64,000 nucleotides of DNA from Bacteroidota bacterium (lineage in GTDB: Bacteria > Bacteroidota > Bacteroidia > Bacteroidales > VadinHA17), in NCBI GenBank assembly GCA_029547705.1, contig JAKPOU010000068.1, forward strand, positions 124,001-188,000. The letters run 5' to 3'. The notes under the pieces were generated by a model that was not told the origin of the DNA, made no database searches, and worked only from the letters and a program-made list of their open reading frames with translations. This document shows positions 47,560 to 58,371 of the stretch, piece after piece; the first letter of the stretch is position 1; every line of letters begins with the position of its first letter. Made by a program: the position numbers and the translations under genes.

Positions 47560-47590
47560 ACAGGACTGCATATTTCTGGCGGAGCTCAGT

Positions 47591-47995
47591 TCATGATTTC
47601 CGTTCAAGGCTTTCCTTTTTGCGGTAAACCATTCCCCGGAAGCTGGCAATAAGCTCATCCTGATCGTTTGTGATTTTTATTGCATAGGTGGCGAGCTTGT
47701 CACTCTTGGATAATTCTGACGCTTCGCCGGTTAAAACCTCACCTTTGCGTACCGGTCTCAGGAAATATATATCTGCATGAATACCGACGGCAACCCTGTC
47801 ATAGGAGTTTGACGCTGCCGCGAACACCAGATCTGCAAGACCGAATATTGCTCCTCCGTGAGCCATATTAAGGCCGTTCAGGTGTTTTTCACCTATTTTC
47901 AGACTTGCCCTGGCTTTCCCGTTTTCAGCCTCGAATAATTCAATTCCGAGGAGCGAGGCAAAATGATCCCGTCTGAGAAATTCTTCTGTGTCCAT
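47591..47995 (-). CDS. PaaI-type hotdog-fold thioesterase
   Basis: 134 residues, standard length. The hotdog domain shows HLNGLNMAHGGAIFGLADLV, in which N and HGG are the catalytic region, then AASNSYDRVAVGIHADIYFL and GEVLTGEASELSKSDKLATY. It hydrolyses small or aromatic acyl-CoA esters in the cytoplasm. The downstream ABC genes are 87 bases away on the same strand but no pathway link is evident. Confidence 0.92.
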   Translation of the reverse strand: MDTEEFLRRDHFASLLGIELFEAENGKARASLKIGEKHLNGLNMAHGGAIFGLADLVFAAASNSYDRVAVGIHADIYFLRPVRKGEVLTGEASELSKSDKLATYAIKITNDQDELIASFRGMVYRKKESLERKS

Positions 47996-48081
47996 ATTTT
48001 TAGGTTTAAAATTTTATCATGAGGCAATGAAAGCAAGATCAGTGGAAATCTCCGCACTGAATTGCGGCTTCCGGTCTCCGC

Positions 48082-48798
48082 TCAGCCGTTCTGCCCGAGA
48101 GAACTGAACAATATCTGCTTCAGCCGTTCCGTTGCGGCTGACCCTGAACGCCGGCTCTCAAAGGGTTCATTATTGTTTTCATGTGCCACTATTTTCACAG
48201 GGGGACGGCTCAGTACGATTATCTCTTCACCAAGCAGAATAGCTTCCTCAACATCGTGACTGACAAAAATTACTGTTCTCCTGTCGGTTTTCCATATACG
48301 CGTGAACGATCTTATCATGTTTTGTTTTAATGCAATATCCAGTCCCTTCAGGGGTTCATCCATCAGAATGATATCGGAATGGCAGGCAAAGGCCCTTGCA
48401 ATTGAAACCCGCTGACGCATTCCCCCGCTGAGCTGTGAGGGATAATATCCGGCAAAACCTTCCAGTTCAACCAGCCGGATGAGACGGTCACTTTCCCTGT
48501 GCCTTTCCCTGTCTGTCATATTCCTGTTCATCACAAACTCTATGTTTCCCCTTACGGTTTTCCATTGCAGAAGGCGGGGATCCTGAAAGATATATGACAT
48601 CCGCTTGTCTTCAAAGCCGCTCATATTCCCGCTGCCGGGACGGGTGATACCGCCGATGATATTCAGCAGTGTGGTTTTTCCGCATCCGGAAGGACCCAGG
48701 ATACAGGTTATTATGCCTTCAGTGAAGCTTATGCTGAAATCCCTGAACAGAGTGATCTCATCATAATTCTTGTTCAGTCTGTCGATCTTCAGAGCCAT
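48082..48798 (-). CDS. ABC transporter ATPase, SsuB/TauB-type
   Basis: 238 residues with all ABC motifs: Walker A GPSGCGKTT near residue 37, Q-loop FQDPRLLQWKTV, signature LSGGMRQRVSIARAFA near 128, Walker B IILMDEP, and H-loop FVSHDVEEAILLGEEIIVLS. The subfamily (nitrate, sulfonate, taurine, thiamine precursor) is that of SsuB/TauB. The gene follows the permease by 2 bases and is last in the three-gene operon. Confidence 0.93.
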   Translation of the reverse strand: MALKIDRLNKNYDEITLFRDFSISFTEGIITCILGPSGCGKTTLLNIIGGITRPGSGNMSGFEDKRMSYIFQDPRLLQWKTVRGNIEFVMNRNMTDRERHRESDRLIRLVELEGFAGYYPSQLSGGMRQRVSIARAFACHSDIILMDEPLKGLDIALKQNMIRSFTRIWKTDRRTVIFVSHDVEEAILLGEEIIVLSRPPVKIVAHENNNEPFESRRSGSAATERLKQILFSSLGQNG

Positions 48799-48800
48799 AA

Positions 48801-49556
48801 TCAGTCTCTCCAGGTTACAATTTTATGTTCACTCCAGCGGATGACTTTCTCGAAGCAGTAACTGATGAGAACTGCTATGATCGTCCATGCAATAACTGCA
48901 TCAACGTTCAGAAAAGTCTGTTCTGCCTGCATCATTGTGCCTATTCCGTATCTGGGCTGACTCAGAACCTCACCGATTATTATTGCCCTCCAGCCTATAC
49001 CCATGGCACTTGATGCCCCGCTTATTATAAATGGCATAATGGCCGGGATGTAAACTTCGGAAATTATTCTACTGCGGCTTATTCTGTAAAACTTTGCCAT
49101 TACAATAATGTCGGGGTCCACGCTGCGTATTCCGTCAATCACATTGGTGCAGATGAAGGGAAACATTGTAAGAAGCGCAATGAAAACAGGAACGGATCCT
49201 GGCGTGAACCAGATAAGTGCCAGCAGGATGAGGGCGATGACAGGAACCGAGCGGACCGTCACCAGGAAGGGCTGCAGCAGGGCATTGAATCCGGAACTAA
49301 GGCCTGCAATAATACCGAGCAGCATGCCAAGGAAAGCAGAAATGACAAATCCTGCAAGGCCACGTATTATTGTGGTGCCAACCACGGAGATGAAATCCGG
49401 ATCGTTGAACAGTCCGATTGCAGTTATTAATGTCTTGCCGGGTGACGGAACAATTACGTCGGAATCAAAATACATGGCAAGTAACTGCCATAGGATCAGC
49501 ATTGCCACAACCGATGCAAAACCAAGATATTGCTTTTTAGTAATAGAAATTTTCAT
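48801..49556 (-). CDS. ABC transporter permease, SsuC/TauC-type
   Basis: 251 residues with about six membrane helices (FASVVAMLILWQLLAMYF, FVISAFLGMLLGIIAGL and others). The EAA-like loop is present: DPDIIVMAKFYRISRSRIIS and EVYIPAIMPFIISGASSAM, with GWRAIIIGEVL after it. These are BPD-type inner-membrane components of the NitT/TauT group. Its start lies 20 bases inside the 3' end of the binding-protein gene, so translation is coupled. Confidence 0.92.
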   Translation of the reverse strand: MKISITKKQYLGFASVVAMLILWQLLAMYFDSDVIVPSPGKTLITAIGLFNDPDFISVVGTTIIRGLAGFVISAFLGMLLGIIAGLSSGFNALLQPFLVTVRSVPVIALILLALIWFTPGSVPVFIALLTMFPFICTNVIDGIRSVDPDIIVMAKFYRISRSRIISEVYIPAIMPFIISGASSAMGIGWRAIIIGEVLSQPRYGIGTMMQAEQTFLNVDAVIAWTIIAVLISYCFEKVIRWSEHKIVTWRD

Positions 49557-50499
49557 CAGGCATCTTCCTTCCGATAATATCAGGATTCATTTTATAAAAA
49601 ACAGCAAAGTATTTTTCGATTTCCTCACGGATACCACGGGCCCTTACAAAGTTCATGTTTGAACCCGGTATGGCACTTACCGCTACTTCAGCATCAGGGA
49701 GTATGTTGTATTTTACGATTAATACCGCAGCACTGTCGGGATAACTGTTTACCCACCGGACCGATCTTTCGCATGCGGAAATAATCCTTTCCGCCAGGCC
49801 GGGGTCATTCCGGAGAAGATCTTCCCTGACAATGAAAGCCGTCTGGGCAATCGGAAACCCCTGAACCTTGTTCCATTCACTGTTCAGATCAAATATCCTG
49901 TGCACATTTTTATTCCTTTTCATTACCAGGCTTACCTGGGGTTCGGAAAGGACGGCAAGATCTGCCTTGCCGGCAGCAACGGCATTGGACAGGTTGAGGT
50001 GGGTTGGAAAACTGTAGTCAAGTATTATATCCCTGTCAGGATCAAGACCGTTTTTTTCAAGAAGAAAGCGAAAGAGCACATCCGGAGTCATTCCCCTGGC
50101 CATTGCATATACCCTCTTGTTCCTCAGATCTTCCCAGCTTTTGACTGATGTATCCCCGCCGAAAAGATAGAGGGTGCCCCACACGGGAATGGCCGCAAGC
50201 CTGTAGTCAAATCCCATGTTATACAGTATTGCAGCCATGTTGGAGGGGAGAAGGGCAAAATCCGCGCTGCCGTCCAGAATCATTTTTCTCACCTGTATGG
50301 GTTCGTCCTGTATGCTGATCTTAATGTTTTTGGCACTATCATTGTAAACGCTGTCTATAAAGCGTATTATTCCCATGGATGAAGGCCCTTTCAGGCTGGC
50401 AATGGTAAGGAACTTACGTTCATGGCTTCTTTTCCCATGACCGCCGCATGCTGAACAGACAAGCAGAATGAAGATGAGAATAAACAAATTGCTGCGCAT
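49537..50499 (-). CDS. ABC transporter substrate-binding lipoprotein, NMT1/SsuA-type
   Basis: 320 residues from ATG 50499; a TTG at 50517 is in frame but would lie on the -7 box. Lipoprotein signal FILIFILLVCSACGG. The periplasmic binding fold is of NMT1/THI5-like type: FLTIASLKGPSSMGIIRFI, ADFALLPSNMAAILYNMGFD, YAMARGMTPDVLFRFLLEKN and AAGKADLAVLSEPQVSLVMK. The ligand is not deducible; NMT1-like proteins bind sulfonates, nitrate, pyrimidine thiamine precursors and others. First gene of the operon, divergent from the TM1266-TonB pair. Confidence 0.9.
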   Translation of the reverse strand: MRSNLFILIFILLVCSACGGHGKRSHERKFLTIASLKGPSSMGIIRFIDSVYNDSAKNIKISIQDEPIQVRKMILDGSADFALLPSNMAAILYNMGFDYRLAAIPVWGTLYLFGGDTSVKSWEDLRNKRVYAMARGMTPDVLFRFLLEKNGLDPDRDIILDYSFPTHLNLSNAVAAGKADLAVLSEPQVSLVMKRNKNVHRIFDLNSEWNKVQGFPIAQTAFIVREDLLRNDPGLAERIISACERSVRWVNSYPDSAAVLIVKYNILPDAEVAVSAIPGSNMNFVRARGIREEIEKYFAVFYKMNPDIIGRKMPDENFYY

Positions 50500-50514
50500 C
50501 TGAAAAACTTTACA

Positions 50515-50522
50515 CAAATCTA
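50515..50522 (-). promoter_or_regulatory. -7 box of the ABC importer operon
   Basis: TAGATTTG on the minus strand, an exact TAnnTTTG, 15 bases before the ATG at 50499. No -33 TTTG at the ideal spacing. A very short leader would result. Confidence 0.4.
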
Positions 50523-50673
50523 TTTAATTTATAACACAGTTATATAATTTTATATTTCATTCTGCATAACGGAAAGGTGTTTGTTTTCCGTGAAGAACAA
50601 CTGCCCTGACCAGAATGCCTGATCCGGGATGCCTGCATCAACAGGCCTGCCTGCCGGAAACATGACCATAGTC

Positions 50674-50705
50674 ATTGTTGGAATCATTATAAACATCTAC
50701 TTTTG
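50674..50705 (+). promoter_or_regulatory. Promoter of the TM1266-TonB operon
   Basis: ATTG at 50674-50677, 20 bases, then TACTTTTG at 50698-50705. The -7 box is exact and the -33 box matches three of four. The resulting leader is about 90 bases, long enough for regulation. Confidence 0.5.
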
Positions 50706-50801
50706 CAGTTAAGAAAAACCTGTAAATATTACTGAGGTTTCTGATTTTATTCAGGGCCAAGGTTCTGCAGGCTGATATTAATCTAATCCAAAGGTATTCT
50801 G

Positions 50802-51056
50802 ATGGAAAAGAGAATAGGAACAGTACTCATCCGCATTGATAGTCGTGAAAGCGTTCATCTTCTGAACGAAATCATCTCAGATCATTCCGATATCATCATA
50901 GGCCGCCAGGGGCTGCCGCGTGAATACAGTCAAAGCATCATATCTCTTGTTCTCGAGGGTACCACGGATCAGATCGGTTCCCTGACCGGCCGTATCGGCC
51001 GTCTGAGCGGGATCCGGGCAAAATCTGTACTTTTAAAGAACAAGGAAAATGAATAA
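50802..51056 (+). CDS. TM1266-family putative regulator (iron-only hydrogenase system type)
   Basis: 84 residues, matching the small ferredoxin-fold (NikR C-terminal-like) TM1266 family: MEKRIGTVLIRIDSRESVHL, then SDIIIGRQGLPREYSQSIIS, LVLEGTTDQIGSLTGRIGRL and SGIRAKSVLL. The family is usually found next to [FeFe]-hydrogenase maturation genes, hence its name, but no hydrogenase gene is in this window. It overlaps the TonB-receptor gene by 8 bases (AAAATGAATAA), so the two are coupled. It may sense a ligand by its ACT-like fold; no DNA-binding domain is visible. Confidence 0.88.
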   Translation: MEKRIGTVLIRIDSRESVHLLNEIISDHSDIIIGRQGLPREYSQSIISLVLEGTTDQIGSLTGRIGRLSGIRAKSVLLKNKENE

Positions 51057-53271
51057 GGTATTTTACATTTCGGCAGTCTGTTTAATTATTTTTTCCATGA
51101 GCTCCCGCGGACAGGAGCGGAATCAGCAGAAACTGAAAAGCGACACTCTTACCCTTACAGAAAAAACTGTAAATCTTGGTGAAGTGGTTGTCTCGAGTCT
51201 GAGGCTCGACCGGCAGGTAAAAAAACTCCCGGTACCGCTGGCTGTTGTCAGGTCTTTTGATTACCAGAAACAATCCTCTCTCACCCTGTCCAACGTGCTT
51301 GAGAAAAAATCCGGAATTTCCATGGGCGGGGACGGAGTCTGGGCAACAAATATTAATATCCGCGGACTGAGTGAGAACAGGCTGGTAACCCTGATAGACG
51401 GAAACAGGGTTGAGACCGCTAATGACCTGACGGCATCCATGAGCATGATAGACATGTATGATGTTGAAAGGGTGGAAGTGATTAAGGGTGCACAATCGTC
51501 ATTGTACGGTTCGGGTGCAATGGGCGGAATTGTAAATATTATAACAAAGGACGGATATTTTTCTTCCGGACCCTATCTGAAAGGAAATGTCAGCTCAGGC
51601 TTTGCTTCAGCCAACAGGCTTTTATCGGGGCATGCGGATGTCAGCACCGGCTCGGCAAAATGGTATTTCAGACTGAGCGGCACCTACAGTGATGCCGGTG
51701 ATATCCGTACTCCCGAGGGAATAATGCCGAACAGCCGCTACGACTACAACAATGTAACGGCCAAACTCGGACTAAAACCCTTCAATGATCATATTTTCAA
51801 GCTTCAGCTTCAGCGTTATCAGGCAAATGATGTGGGCATTCCGGGAGGTGATGCCTTTCCCGGACCGGCAACCGCCTCTTATACGGGCATAGGAAGAGAT
51901 CTTATATCGGCCGATTATGAAATCAGGAACCTGGGCAATGTGCTGAGCTCTCTTAAATTCGGATATTTCAACCAGTATATTGACCGCTTTGTTTCACTGA
52001 AACCCAATACGGTAACGGAGACAACACTTCCAAACGGAAATATTCAGCGCACAAAGCCTGAACTGTTTACCCCCACAGGAAAGCATCTGACCAATGGAGG
52101 CCAGATACAGAGCACATGGAATCTGTCGCCGGGCAATACACTTATTGCCGGAGCGGATGTATGGAGCCGTAAACTGACCACAGAAAGAATAAAATACATC
52201 ACTGTGGAGGTTATCAATCCTTCAGGCGACATAATCAAAACCAACAATGTGGTCAGGGGTGAAACCCCGACACCGGAATCTTCCTTCAGCAGTGCAGGTC
52301 TTTTCATACAGGATGAGGCACGCCTGCTGGACGACAGGCTGACACTGATAATGGGAGGCAGGCTTGACGGTGTGCTGATAAAAAACAAGGAAAATTATGA
52401 TGTAGACTACATTACAATAAATGATGTGCAGAACAATTTTCCAGACCGCAGGCTTACATTTGTTGAAGGATCTGAAAGGAACATATCGTGGAGTGCCAAT
52501 GCAGGGCTGCTGTACAACCTGACCGGCAATACTGACCTTTCCCTTAACCTGGCCCGTTCATTCAGGTCACCTTCCCTTGAGGAACGTTTCAAATATATTG
52601 ATCTGGGAAATTATGTCCGGCTGGGTGACGTGTCACTTGCTCCCGAAAGCGGCTTCTCGGTCGACCTGGGATTAAGAAAATGGAACAGGGATTTAAATTT
52701 CCAGGCAGGTGTTTTTGTCAACCACATGACCAATATGATAGTTGAAGTGCCCGGGAAATTTATTTACAAAGCCTTTACAGGAATCTCCGAATATACCATT
52801 GATACCCTGCCGGCGCTGATCAATTCCAATGTCAGCCGGGCATTGTTGTACGGATTTGACTATGAATTCGAATATAATTTCTACAATAATTTTGTTCTCT
52901 TCAGCACCGGATCCTATGTTCGGGGAAAGGACACAGAAGCCGGTGAGAATCTTCCGCTTATTCCGCCTCTGAGAGGCCGGCTTGGACTCCGTTATACCCG
53001 TCACGGGATAGCTTCGGCGGAACTTATTGTCACGGGAGTATCCAGACAGGCAAAAATAGCACAGGGTGAAAAGGAAACGGAGGGATATATCCGCCTGGAC
53101 ATGATTGTCAGCTCAGACAATATAAAAATCGGAAAAACGGGCCTGCAGCTCTTTGCCGGCATTGACAATATTTTGGATAAAAGCTATACAAACCATCTTT
53201 CAACAAACAGGGGCAGCATCAGTGTTGAACCCGGCCGCAATTTCTATCTGAGACTGAACTTTTCATTCTGA
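51049..53271 (+). CDS. TonB-dependent outer-membrane receptor
   Basis: 740 residues with signal VFYISAVCLIIFSMSSRGQ. The TonB-box region ends NLGEVVVSSLRLDRQVKKLP. The plug domain carries ATNINIRGLSENRLVTLIDG and RVEVIKGAQSSLYGSGAMGG. The 22-strand barrel ends with the typical NFYLRLNFSF. It is of the BtuB/CirA class (small substrate), not a SusC (no CarboxypepD domain and no SusD partner). It is coupled to TM1266 and sits divergent from an ABC importer, which suggests it brings the same ligand across the outer membrane. Confidence 0.95.
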   Translation: MNKVFYISAVCLIIFSMSSRGQERNQQKLKSDTLTLTEKTVNLGEVVVSSLRLDRQVKKLPVPLAVVRSFDYQKQSSLTLSNVLEKKSGISMGGDGVWATNINIRGLSENRLVTLIDGNRVETANDLTASMSMIDMYDVERVEVIKGAQSSLYGSGAMGGIVNIITKDGYFSSGPYLKGNVSSGFASANRLLSGHADVSTGSAKWYFRLSGTYSDAGDIRTPEGIMPNSRYDYNNVTAKLGLKPFNDHIFKLQLQRYQANDVGIPGGDAFPGPATASYTGIGRDLISADYEIRNLGNVLSSLKFGYFNQYIDRFVSLKPNTVTETTLPNGNIQRTKPELFTPTGKHLTNGGQIQSTWNLSPGNTLIAGADVWSRKLTTERIKYITVEVINPSGDIIKTNNVVRGETPTPESSFSSAGLFIQDEARLLDDRLTLIMGGRLDGVLIKNKENYDVDYITINDVQNNFPDRRLTFVEGSERNISWSANAGLLYNLTGNTDLSLNLARSFRSPSLEERFKYIDLGNYVRLGDVSLAPESGFSVDLGLRKWNRDLNFQAGVFVNHMTNMIVEVPGKFIYKAFTGISEYTIDTLPALINSNVSRALLYGFDYEFEYNFYNNFVLFSTGSYVRGKDTEAGENLPLIPPLRGRLGLRYTRHGIASAELIVTGVSRQAKIAQGEKETEGYIRLDMIVSSDNIKIGKTGLQLFAGIDNILDKSYTNHLSTNRGSISVEPGRNFYLRLNFSF

Positions 53272-53296
53272 TCGGAAGACTGTTGATGCGGTCCTT

Positions 53297-53326
53297 CCGG
53301 GAAACACTCTCTTTCCCGGTGGTTTT
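53297..53326 (+). terminator. Terminator after the TonB-receptor gene
   Basis: CCGGGAAA/TTTCCCGG perfect 8-bp stem (53297-53304 with 53312-53319), 7-base loop, followed by TGGTTTT. It lies 25 bases past the stop. Confidence 0.6.
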
Positions 53327-53495
53327 ACTTGACTTGTTTTGAAGTCTTTCATAACTTTGATAAAGTCAAACTGGTTTTGACATAATCCTGTTCAGGTATT
53401 ATGAATAAGCCATGATTGACAAAGCACTGCAAGGAATGAGTATTTGCCGGTCATGGCTGTATTGTCAGGTCATTTAAAACTAAAATTATCTGCAC

Positions 53496-53957
53496 ATGAA
53501 AAAGTTATTATTCTTCCTGTTTTTAATACCCCTGGCGGCGCCGGCACAAGACTCAAAGGCTGAAGATATTTTCAACAGCTCCAACTGCCTTATCAGTGTG
53601 ATGGAAACATTTGTTAACGATTCACTTGTTTCCGCCTACATCACTTTTGATGCGAAGGATGACAGGCTGGCTACGCTTAAGAATTATTTCACATTGTGTT
53701 ATGACACTCCTCTGAATGTTTATAAGTTTATCAGTGAACTGGAAGCTTTTGCTGCTGATGCTGACGCAGCCACGGCGCAGATAGGCAAGCATAAGGTTGA
53801 AATTGAAAAACCGGCCGGGACAAAAACGGTGAAGGTCTATGATGAACGCGAAATGATCTTTCACAGGTTCACCCCGAAAGTAATTGCAGCCATCAGATCA
53901 AGTCTGGAAGCATGGGCACTGAAACACAATCTCAGACTTGAATTGCAGGAAAAGTAA
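53496..53957 (+). CDS. Small exported protein, unknown function
   Basis: 153 residues with signal KKLLFFLFLIPLAAPAQ. The mature part is helical and acidic: EDIFNSSNCLISVMETFVND, ATLKNYFTLCYDTPLNVYKF, then ADADAATAQIGKHKVEIEKP and VIAAIRSSLEAWALKHNL. Two Cys may form a disulfide. I do not recognise the family. Confidence 0.65.
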   Translation: MKKLLFFLFLIPLAAPAQDSKAEDIFNSSNCLISVMETFVNDSLVSAYITFDAKDDRLATLKNYFTLCYDTPLNVYKFISELEAFAADADAATAQIGKHKVEIEKPAGTKTVKVYDEREMIFHRFTPKVIAAIRSSLEAWALKHNLRLELQEK

Positions 53958-53983
53958 GTTCACTTCTCCAGCCCATCCATTCT

Positions 53984-54034
53984 GCATTCCGGTGTTTATT
54001 CCCCTCGTCCGGTGCTTTGGCCGGAATGCTCTTT
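53984..54034 (+). terminator. Long-loop hairpin after the small exported protein
   Basis: GCATTCCGG (53984-53992) pairs with CCGGAATGC (54021-54029) across a 28-base loop, followed by TCTTTC. Weak as an intrinsic terminator because of the loop. Confidence 0.35.
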
Positions 54035-54095
54035 CAATATGAAGAAATTTTGATTTCAGAAATTTTTGTATCTTTACATTCCAATAGTATGAGAT

Positions 54096-54386
54096 ATGGA
54101 AAGCCTCGATTACGCCGTAAGGGATAAATTATCACAGCCTCATGTCAGACAGCCTTTCAGACCGGAGCGCTTTTATTCCACAGACAAGCCGAAACAATGT
54201 CCCAGATGCAGATCAGTACTGATTGCTGAATTGCTTTATGGTGAGCCGGGCAGATCATCAGAACTGATTGCCGATCTGAAAGCCGGACGCGTTGTTCCCG
54301 CAGGAAAGACAAAAAGTGCGGACAAGCCGGATCCGAGATGGAAATGCCTGGATTGCCAGACCCTGATCTATCATAAGGAATCCTGA
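54096..54386 (+). CDS. Zinc-ribbon protein, unknown function
   Basis: 96 residues. Two CxxC pairs (CPRC near residue 35 and CLDC near 86) form one zinc ribbon split by a 47-residue insertion containing LIAELLYGEPGRSSELIADL. No signal or membrane part. The layout resembles small nucleic-acid or protein-binding ribbon proteins. It precedes the serine palmitoyltransferase-like gene by 216 bases on the same strand. Confidence 0.65.
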   Translation: MESLDYAVRDKLSQPHVRQPFRPERFYSTDKPKQCPRCRSVLIAELLYGEPGRSSELIADLKAGRVVPAGKTKSADKPDPRWKCLDCQTLIYHKES

Positions 54387-54539
54387 TCTGTCCGCCTTCA
54401 AACCAGGCCTGTTCCGCTGAACGTAAGCAATGTGATTGCGGTCAGAAACAGGCTTAAAGCTGAACTTACAGAATTGCCCCGCCCACCCGGAATAAAAATT
54501 AATATTCTGAATATTAGTATGATACAATATTTGTTTTAA

Positions 54540-56625
<2,086 letters not shown>

Positions 56626-56754
56626 CGTATAATTTAAATTCAATATTTAATGGCCGCCGTTCATATCTGTAACGCCAATAAATCCGCCTTTATCCCGATA
56701 TTAAGACTCATTTGCCGGATGGTATTCCGGTCTTTCAGGGCCGGATCAATACTT

Positions 56755-58122
56755 TCAGAGCAGGGCTGATGAATTCTTCTGGATCTTAACAATGGCTGCA
56801 ACAATATCTTCCATGTCCTTTCTGGTCCCCAGGAACACCCTCTGTCCCAGCGATAAGCCTGTTTCCCTGTCAATCATCTCATTGACCGGACACAGGTTTT
56901 CCCTTCTGTATTTATCCAGTCTTTCCTTTGAGTAGATCTTTTTAAATGACCTGTGGCTGAAATATGCCTCGATGAAGGGATCGCTGTGGAGTGATGAATC
57001 AATTCCGTTTCCGAGAGGAATCCCTTCTGCCCTCATGGCTTCCCTGAATCTGGGTTTTGGCAGACCGTTAAAGTATTCCTTGTCATAGATCAGCTGGTAT
57101 ATGTAATAACCTCTCCTGGTCTGTCCCGGATATTTTTTTGTCGGTCTGACTCCCCTGATCTCACCCAGCAGCTTTTCAAGATATGCGGCATTTTCATCAC
57201 GGAGGGTGCTCTGTTCTTCAATCCTCCTGATCTGGCCGGTAAGGATGGCAGCCTGGAAGGGTGTCATCCTGAAATTTGACCCTGCAAAAACCCTTCCCCG
57301 GTTTCTCGGATCCTTTCCTATATGGGTATATCCCTTGGCAGCTGCCATAATATGTTCATCATTCCCCAGCACAGCGCCTCCCTCGCCGCAGCACAGACTT
57401 TTTCCCGCCTGGAAACTGAAACATCCCATATCCCCTATAGTTCCCAGCTTCCTGTTTCTCCACTCAGCCATATGAGCCTGGCAGGCATCCTCGATTACAA
57501 TGAGATTATGCTTTTTCGCAATAGCCATTATCTTGTCCATGTCTGCCGCAGCACCTCCGATATGAACAGGTATTATTGCCCTTGTATTTTCATTGATGCG
57601 CTCTTCAATAAGATCGGCATTTATCATAAACGTTTCCGGATCGGAATCAATGAATACCGGAATGGCAAACAGGTTAAATGTTGAAAGGGCAGTTGCAATA
57701 AAGGTGTTTGTCTGGGTGATTACCTCATCTCCCGGACCAATGTTGACAGCGCGCTGGGCAGTTTCCAGGGCTGCGGTACCGGAGCTGGTGGCAACACAGT
57801 AGTTTACACCCATCAGGGCGGCATATTTCTTCTCGGTCTGATAGACCCTCTCACTTTCAATATGGCTGTATTCTGACCATATATTGCTTTTAAAGGCCTC
57901 GAGGTACAACTGGATATCGGAATCATCATAAATCGGCCAGGATGATCCGAGTATCCTGTCTTTGGGACGAACAGGCGTACCTCCGAGCAGTGCCGGCTTA
58001 CCGGTATCCTGAAGAGCAACCGGAGAGAATGATGTTATGCCCTTTGCAGAAAGAGCAGCACCTGCAACGCCCAGGGAGGTATTCCTCACAAATTCCCTGC
58101 GGCTGAAAGATGGTTTTTTCAT
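56755..58122 (-). CDS. DegT/DnrJ/EryC1/StrS-family PLP aminotransferase with Tat leader
   Basis: 455 residues. MKKPSFSRREFVRNTSLGVA is a twin-arginine leader, followed by a linker and then the aminotransferase from ALLGGTPVRPKDRI. Family motifs are intact: AATSSGTAAL-type segment (VATSSGTAALETAQRAVNIG), GDEVITQTNTFIATALS, VIEDACQAHMAEW, and the PLP lysine in MGCFSFQAGKSLCCGEGGAV near residue 245. Normal members make amino sugars in the cytoplasm. Export through Tat as a folded PLP enzyme is unusual. It sits with a GH16 gene and divergent from a glycosidase-like propeller, so the substrate may be a keto-sugar or sugar amine in the periplasm. The Tat call rests on the leader alone. Confidence 0.88.
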   Translation of the reverse strand: MKKPSFSRREFVRNTSLGVAGAALSAKGITSFSPVALQDTGKPALLGGTPVRPKDRILGSSWPIYDDSDIQLYLEAFKSNIWSEYSHIESERVYQTEKKYAALMGVNYCVATSSGTAALETAQRAVNIGPGDEVITQTNTFIATALSTFNLFAIPVFIDSDPETFMINADLIEERINENTRAIIPVHIGGAAADMDKIMAIAKKHNLIVIEDACQAHMAEWRNRKLGTIGDMGCFSFQAGKSLCCGEGGAVLGNDEHIMAAAKGYTHIGKDPRNRGRVFAGSNFRMTPFQAAILTGQIRRIEEQSTLRDENAAYLEKLLGEIRGVRPTKKYPGQTRRGYYIYQLIYDKEYFNGLPKPRFREAMRAEGIPLGNGIDSSLHSDPFIEAYFSHRSFKKIYSKERLDKYRRENLCPVNEMIDRETGLSLGQRVFLGTRKDMEDIVAAIVKIQKNSSALL

Positions 58123-58371
58123 GATGATAATTTTACAGGTTTATAATTTTTCAGGATTTATAATTATTGTCTAAGTTAGGATTTATTATCAAATACCTGT
58201 GCTTATGTGAGTCTGCCCAGATACAAATATATTCAAAAGGCCGCATTTTATTAAAAAGGCAGTGTTCAGAGTCCGGAAAGATCCGGGTACACTGGTAAAT
58301 TCAGGAGGGACTCCGGGCATAATTTCCCCGAATAAGCCTAACTTTGTTAATTAAACCGAAAAATTATCCCG

